Positions 51,611 to 60,227 of a stretch of DNA of 64,000 bases are shown one piece after another; within the stretch, counting starts at the first letter, position 1; every line of letters starts with the position of its first letter. The stretch is from Solirubrobacter deserti. GTDB lineage: Bacteria; Actinomycetota; Thermoleophilia; Solirubrobacterales; Solirubrobacteraceae. Made by a program: the position numbers and the translations under genes. The stretch is taken from the NCBI RefSeq assembly GCF_027587175.1, contig NZ_JAPCID010000027.1:38925-102924 (forward strand), read 5' to 3'. The notes under the pieces are model-generated. The model was not told where the DNA came from. It worked only from the letters and a program-made list of their open reading frames with translations, and made no database searches.

Positions 51611-53445
51611 CTCTCCACGACCTTCGCGGTGGGGTCGGCGAAGAGCGTGTACGCAAGCCAGGTGGGATCCCCGGCGGCGCGAACGCCGAGCCGCGCAGCG
51701 CGCGTGGCGCCGGCGATCGTGGCGCCGCCGAGCAGGCCATCGTAAAAGGCGGTGGCGAACCGGCACGCGAGGTCGTCGTCGACCTCCCAGTGCGCGCCGA
51801 CGAACGCGCTGGCGCCCGCGCGCAGGAGCGCGGCGGCCCATCCGCCGACGCCGGTGAGCCCACGCGACTGCCGGCCGGCCTGGCAGGCGTTGAGGAACAC
51901 GATCGGCTTCGCGAGCCCGAGGTTGGAGACGTTGCCCGAGATGTCGGTGGGACGCAGCGACTGACCGCCGTCGAGCTCGATCTCCGCCTTGGACGGGTTC
52001 GACTGGTCCGGGAACACGCCGTGCCCGGCGAAGTGGATCCCGTCCAGTGTGCCGGCGGACAGCGCGTTGCGCACCCCGACGTACGTCGGGGTCACGTCGG
52101 CGACCTGCCGGCTCGGGCCGGCGAGGGCGTGCAGCATCGCGGCCTCGCCCGCGGCGCTGGTCAGGCCTGAACCGGGCGGGACGATGAGGCCGATGTTCGT
52201 CAGCCGCACCTCCGGCAACCGCGGGATGCCGGGAATCCAGCGCGCGAACTCGAACGCCTCGCAGAAGAACTGGCCCTCCTCGACGCGCCCGTCCTGCTTG
52301 CCCTGCAGGCGGCAGATCTCCCACGGGATCCACGGCTCCTCGGACTGCACCCACACGGTCGCGATCCGTTCCTTGAGCTCCCACAGCAGCGTCTGCAGCT
52401 CCGGCGGGATCAGCGTCGAGAACAGCTCCGATCCCACGGCGTGCAGTCTTTGGGTCGCCGCCTCGCGCTCACTTTCGGTCGTGAGCCGCAGCCGTTCGAT
52501 CTGTTTGTAGAGTTCCGTGAAGTAGGGGCCCGGGCCTCCGCCGCCCAGGGTGATCGGGCCGAAGGGCCGCAGGTTGAGCCCGAGCGACGGCGCACCCGGC
52601 GACGAGAGCCGGAACAGCAGCTGGCGCTCGCCCGCCGCGGTGGGCTGCTCGAAGATCACGAGCTCGAGGTCGGCGCCGGCGGGACCGGCGCTTGCGAGCT
52701 CCGTCCTGCTCGCCGCCGGCCGTGCCGCCGTCGCCGCGTCGGCGGTGACGACCTCCGGCGCGATCGTCAACGAGCCGAGCGCCTCGGTGTCGCGGAACGC
52801 GTAGATCACCACCCGTGACAGCCCGAGCGCGGTGGCCGTCAGCTGGATCTGGAGCGGCAGGGGGTCCGGTTCGCTGCCGACGACGAGCCGGCCCTGCGCG
52901 CGCCCGGCGACCACGAAGCCGACCTTGGGCGAGACGACGATGTCGATCGCGTCACCGAGGGCGGCGACGATCGGGATCGCGTCCTCGCTGGTCGCGTCCC
53001 CGGTCAGCGAGATCAACAGCGAGACGGTCTCGCCGACCACCACGGACTCGGGGTACTCGACGGCCACGCCCAGCGGGAGACCGTCATCGCCGTTGTCCTG
53101 GCCCCCTCCGCCATTGCGTCGCACCGTCCGCTCGCCCACGACGGTGCGAACCACGCCGTCCGCCAGCAGGACCGTCTCGCCCGTGGTGCGAAGCGCGGGG
53201 GCCTCGGCCACCGGCCCGACCTCGACGGCGGCGACGGGGTCCAGGCGCATGTGGCCGAGCAGAGTGCCCATGGTGTCGTCGCCCGCTTGCGCGGACGCCG
53301 CGATGTCGCCGGCCGGCACGACGTAGAAGTCGTCCTCGTCCTCGTCGTGCACGACCACGCTGGTCAGTGCGCGGTCGTAGAGCAACTCGACGACGTCCGA
53401 CACCCGCGCGGACGACTCGACGGACAGGAACTCGTGTTCGAACAT
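51607..53445 (-). CDS. CHAT-domain (caspase-like) protease
   Basis: A 612-residue protein whose C-terminal 300 residues form a CHAT domain, a clan-CD peptidase related to caspases and separase. The His-Cys dyad is intact: His475 in GIHFAGHG and Cys521 in FLNACQAG, followed by GASAFVGAHWEVDD. Residues about 125-235 and 258-300 look like beta-sandwich modules; residues 1-110 are an unassigned alpha/beta domain. There are no TPR repeats and no signal peptide. It is the third gene of a tyrosinase, DUF2182, CHAT operon, 14 bases after the DUF2182 gene with AGGAG in that gap. Likely role: proteolytic control of a partner, possibly the tyrosinase (inference). Confidence 0.9.
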   Translation of the reverse strand: MFEHEFLSVESSARVSDVVELLYDRALTSVVVHDEDEDDFYVVPAGDIAASAQAGDDTMGTLLGHMRLDPVAAVEVGPVAEAPALRTTGETVLLADGVVRTVVGERTVRRNGGGGQDNGDDGLPLGVAVEYPESVVVGETVSLLISLTGDATSEDAIPIVAALGDAIDIVVSPKVGFVVAGRAQGRLVVGSEPDPLPLQIQLTATALGLSRVVIYAFRDTEALGSLTIAPEVVTADAATAARPAASRTELASAGPAGADLELVIFEQPTAAGERQLLFRLSSPGAPSLGLNLRPFGPITLGGGGPGPYFTELYKQIERLRLTTESEREAATQRLHAVGSELFSTLIPPELQTLLWELKERIATVWVQSEEPWIPWEICRLQGKQDGRVEEGQFFCEAFEFARWIPGIPRLPEVRLTNIGLIVPPGSGLTSAAGEAAMLHALAGPSRQVADVTPTYVGVRNALSAGTLDGIHFAGHGVFPDQSNPSKAEIELDGGQSLRPTDISGNVSNLGLAKPIVFLNACQAGRQSRGLTGVGGWAAALLRAGASAFVGAHWEVDDDLACRFATAFYDGLLGGATIAGATRAARLGVRAAGDPTWLAYTLFADPTAKVVES

Positions 53446-53459
53446 CGGCGGAAGATCTC

Positions 53460-54173
53460 CTACGCCGGTGGGACGATCGCCGAGACGCACGCGGCGAGAA
53501 CGAGGACGCTCGCGGCAGCGCGCGCGAGCCGGCTGGGTTCGGCCGCGCGCTTCTCGGCGACGGCCACGGCGCTCAGCAGCAGCATGAGCCCGATCGCGGC
53601 GTGCCCGGCGATCGCCATCGCGAGCATCAGCGGCCAGCACGCGAGCACGCAGCGCTGTCCGTAGCGCACGCCGGTCCGCCAGCACGCCCGGTCGGCCGTC
53701 CAGCCGCTCGGCGGCAGCGGGTCGACCAGCCGGCAGGCCCGCACGGCGCGCCACTTCGCGGGGCAGAACGCCCATGCCGCGGCGACGAGCAGGACGGCCG
53801 GGAGGAGCGTCGCCGCGTCGGACCCCAGCAGCGCGACGAGCGGGAGCACGGCCGCGCCGAACAGGCCCCAGACCGCGACGTAGGACGCGAGAAAGAGCGC
53901 GATGGTGCGGCCGCGGCGCCGCCACAGCGACGTCAGCGCGAGGCGCCGGGCGACCGGCAGCGCCGTCGGCACCATCGTCGCGGTCGTCATCGTCAGCCAC
54001 CCCAGCGCCTCCGCAGGGACCGCCGCGCCGGCGTGCAGCGCGGCGTGGAGGTCCTGCATCGGCGCGCCCCCTGCGATCAGGAGGAACAGCAGTAGCCAGG
54101 CCGCCATGACGAGGAGCGCGGCGCCCGCCTCCGGGTGCTGGGCTCCGGCGCGCCGGAGCGCGACGGCCGTCAT
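53460..54173 (-). CDS. DUF2182 integral membrane protein
   Basis: A 237-residue membrane protein with about six helices. The Met/Thr-rich helix LGWLTMTTATMVPTALPVARRL matches the DUF2182 family, described as predicted metal-binding membrane proteins. Other helices are AALLVMAAWLLLFLLIAGG, IALFLASYVAVWGLFGAAVLPLV and CWPLMLAMAIAGHAAIGLMLLL; several Cys, His and Met residues lie in or beside them. Its ATG overlaps the tyrosinase stop (TGATG), so the two are made together. A role in copper supply or membrane placement for the tyrosinase is inference. Confidence 0.82.
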   Translation of the reverse strand: MTAVALRRAGAQHPEAGAALLVMAAWLLLFLLIAGGAPMQDLHAALHAGAAVPAEALGWLTMTTATMVPTALPVARRLALTSLWRRRGRTIALFLASYVAVWGLFGAAVLPLVALLGSDAATLLPAVLLVAAAWAFCPAKWRAVRACRLVDPLPPSGWTADRACWRTGVRYGQRCVLACWPLMLAMAIAGHAAIGLMLLLSAVAVAEKRAAEPSRLARAAASVLVLAACVSAIVPPA

Positions 54174-55678
54174 CAGCGGTAGTACACGCTGACGCGGCCG
54201 ATCTGCACCGCCGGTGTCTCTGCCGCGTCGGGGTCCGGCCCCGCGCCGCCGCGCCGCCGCCGTACCGCGTCACCCGACGAGTGGACCGGCGAGAGCGTCA
54301 CCCGCACCTCCTGCGGGTCCCACTCATCGTCATCGTCGAGGGCCTCTACGAGTTCGGTGACGTCGAACGCGTGGTTGAGCCCGTGCCCGCCCGGGCGGTC
54401 GGTGTCGACGTCGCCCGCACGCTCGACGCCGAAGAACGCGAGGTTGCCGACGTAGTAGTCCTCCGGATCGGCCGCGGTCGCGTCGTCATCGGGCAGGTTC
54501 AGGTAAACGGCGTAGGTGATCCCGGGCTGCTCGCCCGTGATGCCCTCGAACCGCAGGTAGACCCGCTCCGGCCGGCCACCGCCCCGGCGCGCCATCGGCC
54601 CGGTGGGGCGGGCGGTCTCGAACGACACCCGCTCCTCGGCACCCGCGAGCCGGATCGGCTTCGGGGTTCCGCCGACGAACTCGGGAGGGTTGGTAGCGGC
54701 GTCCTCGGACATGGGCGTCGTCGTCCGGCGCCGGCCACGGCGGCGTGGCGGCGCCGGCGGGGTGATGTCCTCGTAGGTGTACTCCAAGTTCCCGGCCGTG
54801 TCGACCGCGAACTCCGCGGTCTTCGCGACCGCGGCGCCGGCCTCGTCGTGGAAGTGGAAGCTCGGGGCGTAGAACGGCGAGCCCGCTGGCGGGTTGACGT
54901 GGGCGTCGTCCTCGCCGAGCCACATCTCCCAGAGCCGGTCGAGGTTGCAGTGGTGCAGCCAGAAGAGCGGATCGAGCCCGGCGGTGGCGAAGATGGCCAT
55001 CAAGCCGTCTTGCGGATCGCCCGCTTGGCGCAGGCCGCCGACCTGCACGTGGACGCTGCCGTGGGGCGCGTTCTCGAGCTCGCCGGAGTCCGCGCCGGCG
55101 ACCTCTCCGACATGGCTCGGGCCGACCGCGGGGCCGGCGAAGCCGCCGACGCTCCCGTCCGGGAAGGCGAACTCGCGCGGGAGACGGGCGAGGTCCGAGC
55201 GGACGTCGTTCGGGTCCAGTGGGGTGCCCTGGTTGCGGCCGGGCTTGCGCTGTCGGATGAACAGGGGGTTCGGTTCGCCGCGGCCCGCCAGCGTCTGGTC
55301 CCGGAACGCCGGTGGCAGGCTGCGCGCCGCGTCGTTGCGCTCGTAGTTCCAGTACGGCAGGGCCCACTGCGCCTTGACGTCCTCGTCGACCTCGTCCAGC
55401 GTCTGGATCGCGGCCCGGACGATCCGCTCGAAGTAGTAGAGGTACAGGCGGTGCCAGGGCAGGAAGAACCAGCAGAAGTGCTGGCACTGGGCGAGGAACT
55501 GGTCGCCTGCGACCCCGCGAGGCAAGGCGTGGATCTTGGCCTGATAGGCCCACGTCAGCGGCTCGGCCCGCTCCGGCCTCTGAAGCTCCCGGACACCGAG
55601 GGCATAGGCTTCGATGATCGGGTGCCACGGATCAGTCTCCGAAAGCCCCCAGATGTCCCTGCGCACGTACTGAGCCAT
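54173..55678 (-). CDS. Tyrosinase/polyphenol oxidase with C-terminal domain
   Basis: A 501-residue type-3 copper oxidase, which hydroxylates or oxidises phenols to quinones. CuA ligands are His50 (AKIHAL), His67 (QCQHFC) and His76 (FLPWHRLYLYYFE); CuB ligands are His206, His210 (HGSVH) and the FWLHHCNLDRLW pair at 242-243. The YTY motif (300-302) closes the catalytic domain, as in plant enzymes. A linker with PRRRGRRR (311-318) leads to a beta-rich C-terminal domain (about 335-500), which in relatives covers the active site until cleaved. No signal peptide. First gene of the operon with DUF2182 and CHAT proteins. Confidence 0.92.
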   Translation of the reverse strand: MAQYVRRDIWGLSETDPWHPIIEAYALGVRELQRPERAEPLTWAYQAKIHALPRGVAGDQFLAQCQHFCWFFLPWHRLYLYYFERIVRAAIQTLDEVDEDVKAQWALPYWNYERNDAARSLPPAFRDQTLAGRGEPNPLFIRQRKPGRNQGTPLDPNDVRSDLARLPREFAFPDGSVGGFAGPAVGPSHVGEVAGADSGELENAPHGSVHVQVGGLRQAGDPQDGLMAIFATAGLDPLFWLHHCNLDRLWEMWLGEDDAHVNPPAGSPFYAPSFHFHDEAGAAVAKTAEFAVDTAGNLEYTYEDITPPAPPRRRGRRRTTTPMSEDAATNPPEFVGGTPKPIRLAGAEERVSFETARPTGPMARRGGGRPERVYLRFEGITGEQPGITYAVYLNLPDDDATAADPEDYYVGNLAFFGVERAGDVDTDRPGGHGLNHAFDVTELVEALDDDDEWDPQEVRVTLSPVHSSGDAVRRRRGGAGPDPDAAETPAVQIGRVSVYYR

Positions 55679-55833
55679 GCCCGACCATCCTTCCGCGATG
55701 GTTGCCCGTTCGGTGGCGCCAGTCTCTTAGACCACGACGCGTAAAGTCAAGACCACCGCAACGGTGTGCACTGCTGTGAAGGTCGACACGATCGGAGTGC
55801 TCAGGTCCGCGGTCATCGGGTACCGCCTGGGCC
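55679..55833. promoter_or_regulatory. Divergent promoter region of the tyrosinase operon
   Basis: A 155-base gap between the leftward tyrosinase operon and the rightward DUF1963 gene. On the minus strand TTGACT (55750-55745) and TAAGAG (55729-55724) are 15 bases apart, a possible but short-spaced promoter about 45 bases before the tyrosinase ATG. A GGAAGGA sequence stands before that ATG. I see no clear operator palindrome. Confidence 0.4.
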
Positions 55834-56530
55834 ATGAATCGCTCTGAGGTCGAAGAGGCCCTCCGTGAACGCTGTCGCACCATCGCCGAAGAGGTGATCG
55901 CGGCGCTCGAGCCCTGCTTGGTTCTCGACGTCGAGCCGACCGACGACGTCCCGGTCGGCGCGTCCAAGCTCGGCGGCGAGCCGGACGTGCCGAAGGACTT
56001 CGAGTGGCCGACGTGGGAGCACGGCCCGCTGAGCTTTCTCGCGCAGATCGACGTGACCGAGGTCGACAGCGCGTTCGGGCTGCCAGACAAGGGCGTGATC
56101 CTGTTCTTTGCCGACTTCCAGAACAACCTCGGGCTGAGCCTCGAGGACCGGGACGGCTTCCGCGTCCTGTGGACGGACGCCGAGCTCGAGCGACGCCCCG
56201 CGCCGGAGGGGGCGCAGCGCTACGCCTGCGGCCGGGTCACGTTCCGCGAACAGCTGAGCGTGCCGCTCGTCGGGGGAGGCTACGCCGACGGGGTCGAGGC
56301 GCCCGAGGACGAGTTCGAAGCCCTGGAGGAATCCGCGACGAGTTCGGAGTGCGGGCCACGCACCAGCTGCTCGGGCACGCCGACTGGATCCAGCGCCCGA
56401 TCGAGGAGGAGGCGACGACGCGCTCGACTACATGTGGGGCGATGCCGGAGTGCTGTACTTCGCGATCCAGCGCGACGCGCTCGCCCACCCCGAGAGCGAG
56501 CGCGCCTGGTACGTGTTCCAGACCTCGTGA
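55834..56530 (+). pseudogene. DUF1963-family gene broken by two frameshifts
   Basis: The first 165 residues read as a DUF1963 (YwqG-like) protein: ASKLGGEPDVPKDFEWPTW, LSFLAQIDVTEVD, LPDKGVILFFADFQNN. At about 56329 one base is missing and the family sequence continues in the next frame (IRDEFGVRATHQLLGHADW). At about 56409 another base is missing and it resumes in the third frame (DALDYMWGDAGVLYFAIQRD), ending at the stop at 56530. Both breaks are single-base losses in GGA-rich runs. Either the gene is recently dead or these are sequencing errors; everything else is intact. Function of the family unknown. Confidence 0.85.
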
Positions 56531-56534
56531 CGGG

Positions 56535-57368
56535 TCAGTCCCCGACGAAGGCCAGCGCCCGCAGCGGGCCGCCGCTGCCGCCTTCGATCTTCATCGGCAG
56601 CGCGATCACGTGGAAGCCCTCGGCCGGCAGCCGGTCGAGGTTCGCGACGTTCTCGAACACGGGGACCTGCGCGGCCGCCAGCACGCGGTGGGCCTCGAAG
56701 GCGGTCGACTGGCCGCGGTCGATGCTGGCCGTGTCGATGCCGACCGCCTTGACGCGCCTCTGCTCGACGAGCCAGCGCGCCGCTTGCTCGCTGAGGCCAG
56801 GGAAGTGCAGGTTCGGGACGGCGTCGGCGCCGCGGTCGGCCGTGCCCATGTAGCGGCGCGCGTCGGGCCAGTGACGAGCCCAGCCCGTCCGCAGCAGCAC
56901 CACCGTGTTCGTCGCGATCCGGCCGTGCTCTGCCTCGAAGGCCTCGAGGTCGGCGACCGTGACGAGGTAATCGCGATCGGCGTCGGCCTTCGCGCGCACG
57001 TCGACGTTCACGGCCGGCCCGGCGAGCTTGCGCAGCGGGATCTCGTCGGCGGTGTCGCCGTTGCGCGCGAAGTGGATCGGCGCGTCGAGATGCGTCCCGC
57101 CGTGCTCGGCGGCGCGGAAGTTGTTCGCCGCGTAGTGCCAGCCGCCCTCGGTCTCACCGTCCGCGACCTCGGTCAGGCGGAACTGCTGCGCCGTCGGCCA
57201 GTAGATCGTGCGGCGGTTGAAGGCGTGGCTGAGATCGACGAGCCGATCGCCGGTCAGGTCGACCGTGGCCTCCGGCGGCTCCTGGGCGTCCGGCTGCTCG
57301 AGCTGGCCCGCGGCCACACCGGCCAGCCCCGCCGCTGCGGCGATGACGACGACAAACGAACCCCGCAT
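56535..57368 (-). CDS. Exported cyclase-family metal hydrolase (kynurenine formamidase-like)
   Basis: A 277-residue protein of the cyclase/KynB family. The metal motif is EHGGTHLDAPIHF, with LVDLSHAFNRRTIYWP before it and a late AVGIDTASIDRGQS. The family includes arylformamidases and related amide or ester hydrolases. The N-terminus (GSFVVVIAAAAGLAGVAAGQ) looks like a signal peptide, so it probably acts outside the membrane. It is convergent with the broken DUF1963 gene. Substrate unknown. Confidence 0.87.
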   Translation of the reverse strand: MRGSFVVVIAAAAGLAGVAAGQLEQPDAQEPPEATVDLTGDRLVDLSHAFNRRTIYWPTAQQFRLTEVADGETEGGWHYAANNFRAAEHGGTHLDAPIHFARNGDTADEIPLRKLAGPAVNVDVRAKADADRDYLVTVADLEAFEAEHGRIATNTVVLLRTGWARHWPDARRYMGTADRGADAVPNLHFPGLSEQAARWLVEQRRVKAVGIDTASIDRGQSTAFEAHRVLAAAQVPVFENVANLDRLPAEGFHVIALPMKIEGGSGGPLRALAFVGD

Positions 57369-57454
57369 GCCCGCTCCTCCTCGTGCGCGCGACTTCCCTT
57401 ACAGTCGCTGAGCGGTGAACGTTCGCACAAAACGCCCCGCCGCGAAAGCGCCGC

Positions 57455-58483
57455 TCAGAGGTCGCCGTCCGGCACCACACCCGCAAGGAAGCGCTCGACC
57501 TGCTCGTCGGTGAAGGGCGCGGTCGCCATCTCGGCGCGCAAGTGGAAGACGCGGAACAGGTGCACGATGTAGTGCATCCGCTGCTCGAGCGAGGACCAGT
57601 CCTCGGCGCCGCAGTCGTCGAGCGCCGGCGGCACCGGCTCGTACTGGTTCACGAGCGCGATCAGCTCCTCGTCCACGAGCTCGTGCAGCGTGTCCGGGTA
57701 CGCGTCTTCCAGGTGCGTGCCGAGGGAGAGGATCCGGCCAGGCAGCGAGAGCACCATCAGCGAGTGCGTGATGACCTCGCGCGAGAAGCGGGCGACCAGG
57801 GTCTGGGCCGGCAGCGCCACCGCGCCGACCACCTTCGCGAGCCGCCGCCGCGTCGTCCCGCAGAGCATGCGCCCCAGCTCCTCCGCGGTGACGTAGGGCG
57901 CGTCCAACGCCTCGCCGATCTCGGGCTGCAGACGCGTCTGCTCGTGCAGCCCGATGCACAGGTTCGCGCGCAGCATCAGCTCGGCGCGGCGCTTGACGTC
58001 ATCGGTCGCGAACGCCTCGTCGTAACACGCGAACGCGACCTGCAGCAGCGGCGCGTCGACCGCGAACGGACCGCCTTGCAGATAGCGCGCGAACTCGTAG
58101 CCGATCTCCGCGAACACCTTCAGGTTCCCGCGCGCCACGGCGTCCGAGGCCAGCTCGATCGCGTCGAACGGCGTGCGCAGCGGGGCCATAACGCGCCCCA
58201 CGCGCGAGGACTTGTCGAACAGCCCTTTGCGCAGCATCCAGCGGCCGACCGAGCGGAACGGGTGCAGCAGCGAGCGCCCGATGCAGAGCCGCCGCTCGAT
58301 GTAGCCCATGGCGTCCTCGCCGCGGATCGTGCGGCCGGCCTGCCGTGAGGCCCAGGTCGCGTACGTGCACCAGTTCGCGCCCGCCCCGCTGCGCGCCGTG
58401 ATCTCGGCGGCGAGCAGCGAGTAGGCGTAGGTGATCTCGAGGTTGCGGATGACGGGGTTGCGGATCGCGGCGATCCGCTCCAC
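57455..58483 (-). CDS. Conserved helical protein of unknown function
   Basis: A 342-residue, almost entirely helical protein without a signal peptide. I do not recognise the family. Notable stretches are [33 protein letters not shown] near residue 30-60, a region rich in Arg and Leu in the middle, and a hydrophobic [14 protein letters not shown] near 245. Buried His/Glu-type ligands are not obvious. Starts at GTG; lies 11 bases after the LLM oxidoreductase on the same strand and may be co-transcribed with it. Confidence 0.72.
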   Translation of the reverse strand: MERIAAIRNPVIRNLEITYAYSLLAAEITARSGAGANWCTYATWASRQAGRTIRGEDAMGYIERRLCIGRSLLHPFRSVGRWMLRKGLFDKSSRVGRVMAPLRTPFDAIELASDAVARGNLKVFAEIGYEFARYLQGGPFAVDAPLLQVAFACYDEAFATDDVKRRAELMLRANLCIGLHEQTRLQPEIGEALDAPYVTAEELGRMLCGTTRRRLAKVVGAVALPAQTLVARFSREVITHSLMVLSLPGRILSLGTHLEDAYPDTLHELVDEELIALVNQYEPVPPALDDCGAEDWSSLEQRMHYIVHLFRVFHLRAEMATAPFTDEQVERFLAGVVPDGDL

Positions 58484-58494
58484 CTCGTCGGGCG

Positions 58495-59457
58495 TTACGC
58501 GGTGCGAGTCCCGATCACCGCCCCGAGCGTCTCACCCGCCAGCCTCACCGTCTCGACGTCGTGCACGTCCGGGAGCGTAATGGTGATGCCGTCCAGGCCG
58601 GCGTCGAGATACGCCTGGACTTGCTCGGCGACCTCGCCCGGGTCACCGACGAACGCGCCCGCGCGGGCCTGCTCGGAGCCACCCGTGGCCGCCTGGAACT
58701 TGGCCTCGGCGTCATCGTGCGTCGATGCGATGTACACGCTTCCCATGCGCGTCTTGGTGATCTCCGCCGGGTCGCGGCCGACGTCCTCGCAGTGGCCCTC
58801 GAGCACGCCGAGGAGGTGCTTGACCCGCTCCACGTCGCCGAACAGGTTCGACCCGTCCGCGTACTGGGCGACGAACCGCAGCGTCTTGCGCTCGCCGCTG
58901 CCGCCGATCAGGATCGGGATGTCGCCGCGGATCGGCTTCGGGTTGTTGAACGCGCCCTCGACGTGGAAGTGCTTGCCGCGTACGGTCGCCACGTCCTGCG
59001 TGAACAGCGCGCGGCAGATCTGCAGCGCGTCCTCCAGATACTCGAAGCGCGTCTTCAAGGGCGGGAACTCGTACCCGTAGGCCTTGTGCTCGTCCTCGAA
59101 CCAGGCGGCGCCCAGCCCGAGCACGGCGCGCCCGCCGCTGATCACGTCCAGCGTCGTGGTGATCTTGGCCACCAGCGCCGGGTTGCGGTAGGTGACCCCG
59201 CCGACCAGCAGCCCGAGGTGGATGGAGGACGTCCGCGCGGCGATCGCGGCCAGCATCGTGTTGCCGTCGAACATGTGGTTCTCGGGCGGGCCGACCGGAC
59301 CGATCTGGTGCAGGTGGTCCATCAGCGAGAGCGAGCTGAAGCCGGATTCCTCGGCGGCCGTGGCGATCTCGACGAGCTTCTCGAACAGCGCGCCGGGCGC
59401 CACGTCCGGGTAGTTGAAGTTCGGGACATGGAGGTCCAGCTGAAACGGTGCGCGCAT
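58495..59457 (-). CDS. LLM-class (F420-dependent type) oxidoreductase
   Basis: A 320-residue luciferase-like monooxygenase family TIM barrel. Signature stretches are EESGFSSLSLMDHLHQ, LGLLVGGVTYRNPALVAKITTTLDVISGGRAVLGLGAAWFEDEHKAYG, and PILIGGSGERKTLRFVAQYADGSN. In actinobacteria this subgroup usually uses reduced F420. Substrate unknown. It starts at 59457 and is divergent from the two-component system. Confidence 0.9.
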   Translation of the reverse strand: MRAPFQLDLHVPNFNYPDVAPGALFEKLVEIATAAEESGFSSLSLMDHLHQIGPVGPPENHMFDGNTMLAAIAARTSSIHLGLLVGGVTYRNPALVAKITTTLDVISGGRAVLGLGAAWFEDEHKAYGYEFPPLKTRFEYLEDALQICRALFTQDVATVRGKHFHVEGAFNNPKPIRGDIPILIGGSGERKTLRFVAQYADGSNLFGDVERVKHLLGVLEGHCEDVGRDPAEITKTRMGSVYIASTHDDAEAKFQAATGGSEQARAGAFVGDPGEVAEQVQAYLDAGLDGITITLPDVHDVETVRLAGETLGAVIGTRTA

Positions 59458-59534
59458 GGTGGTTCACACGCTACCCGCGCAACGGCTCAGGCCTTTCCCA
59501 GGAAACCCACAGCCAACGAGCCGATACTGCCCGT

Positions 59535-60227
59535 GTGAACGAGTCCAGCCGAGTTCTCGTCGTTGACGACGAGCCCAACATCGTCGACGTCATCTCGATG
59601 GCCCTTCGCTTCCAGGGCTTCGCCGTGGAGTCGGCGGGGACCGGCGCCGACGCGCTCACGCAGGTCGCGGCCTTCCGTCCGGACCTGATCGTCCTCGACG
59701 TGATGCTCCCGGACATGGAGGGCTTCGAGGTCGCCAAGCGCCTGGGCGCCGAGCGCGCGGGCACGCCGATCATCTTCCTCACCGCGCGCGACGCGCCCGA
59801 GGACAAGATCCGAGGGCTCACCACGGGCGGCGACGACTATGTCACCAAGCCCTTCAGCCTCGAGGAGCTGCTGGCGCGGGTGCGCAATGTGCTGCGCCGC
59901 ACCGGGGCGGCCGAGCCGGAGTCCAGCCGCCTGTCGTTCGAGGACCTCGAGCTCGACGAGGACACACGCGAGGTCGCGCGCGGCGGCGAGCCGATCGACC
60001 TCACCGCCACCGAGTACCGGCTGCTGCGCTACCTGATGCTCAACCCGCGCCGCGTCCTCACGCGCGCGCAGCTGCTCGACCACGTGTGGGACTACGACTT
60101 CGGCGGCGACGCGCGCGTGCTGGAGACCTACATCTCCTACCTGCGCAAGAAGCTCGACCAGCACGGGCCGTCGCTGATCCACACCGTGCGCGGCGTCGGT
60201 TACACGCTGCGCGCGCCGCGGGCATGA
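59535..60227 (+). CDS. OmpR/PhoB-family response regulator
   Basis: A 230-residue regulator. The receiver domain (residues 1-120) has the acidic pair at Asp11-Asp12, phosphoacceptor Asp55 (LIVLDVMLPD), Thr in IIFLTARD and Lys in YVTKPF. The C-terminal winged helix (about 130-228) ends RKKLDQHGPSLIHTVRGVGYTLR. Starts at GTG. The stop overlaps the kinase ATG (ATGA). The closest well-known architecture is TcrA/MprA-like of actinobacteria; the signal is unknown. Confidence 0.94.
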   Translation: MNESSRVLVVDDEPNIVDVISMALRFQGFAVESAGTGADALTQVAAFRPDLIVLDVMLPDMEGFEVAKRLGAERAGTPIIFLTARDAPEDKIRGLTTGGDDYVTKPFSLEELLARVRNVLRRTGAAEPESSRLSFEDLELDEDTREVARGGEPIDLTATEYRLLRYLMLNPRRVLTRAQLLDHVWDYDFGGDARVLETYISYLRKKLDQHGPSLIHTVRGVGYTLRAPRA

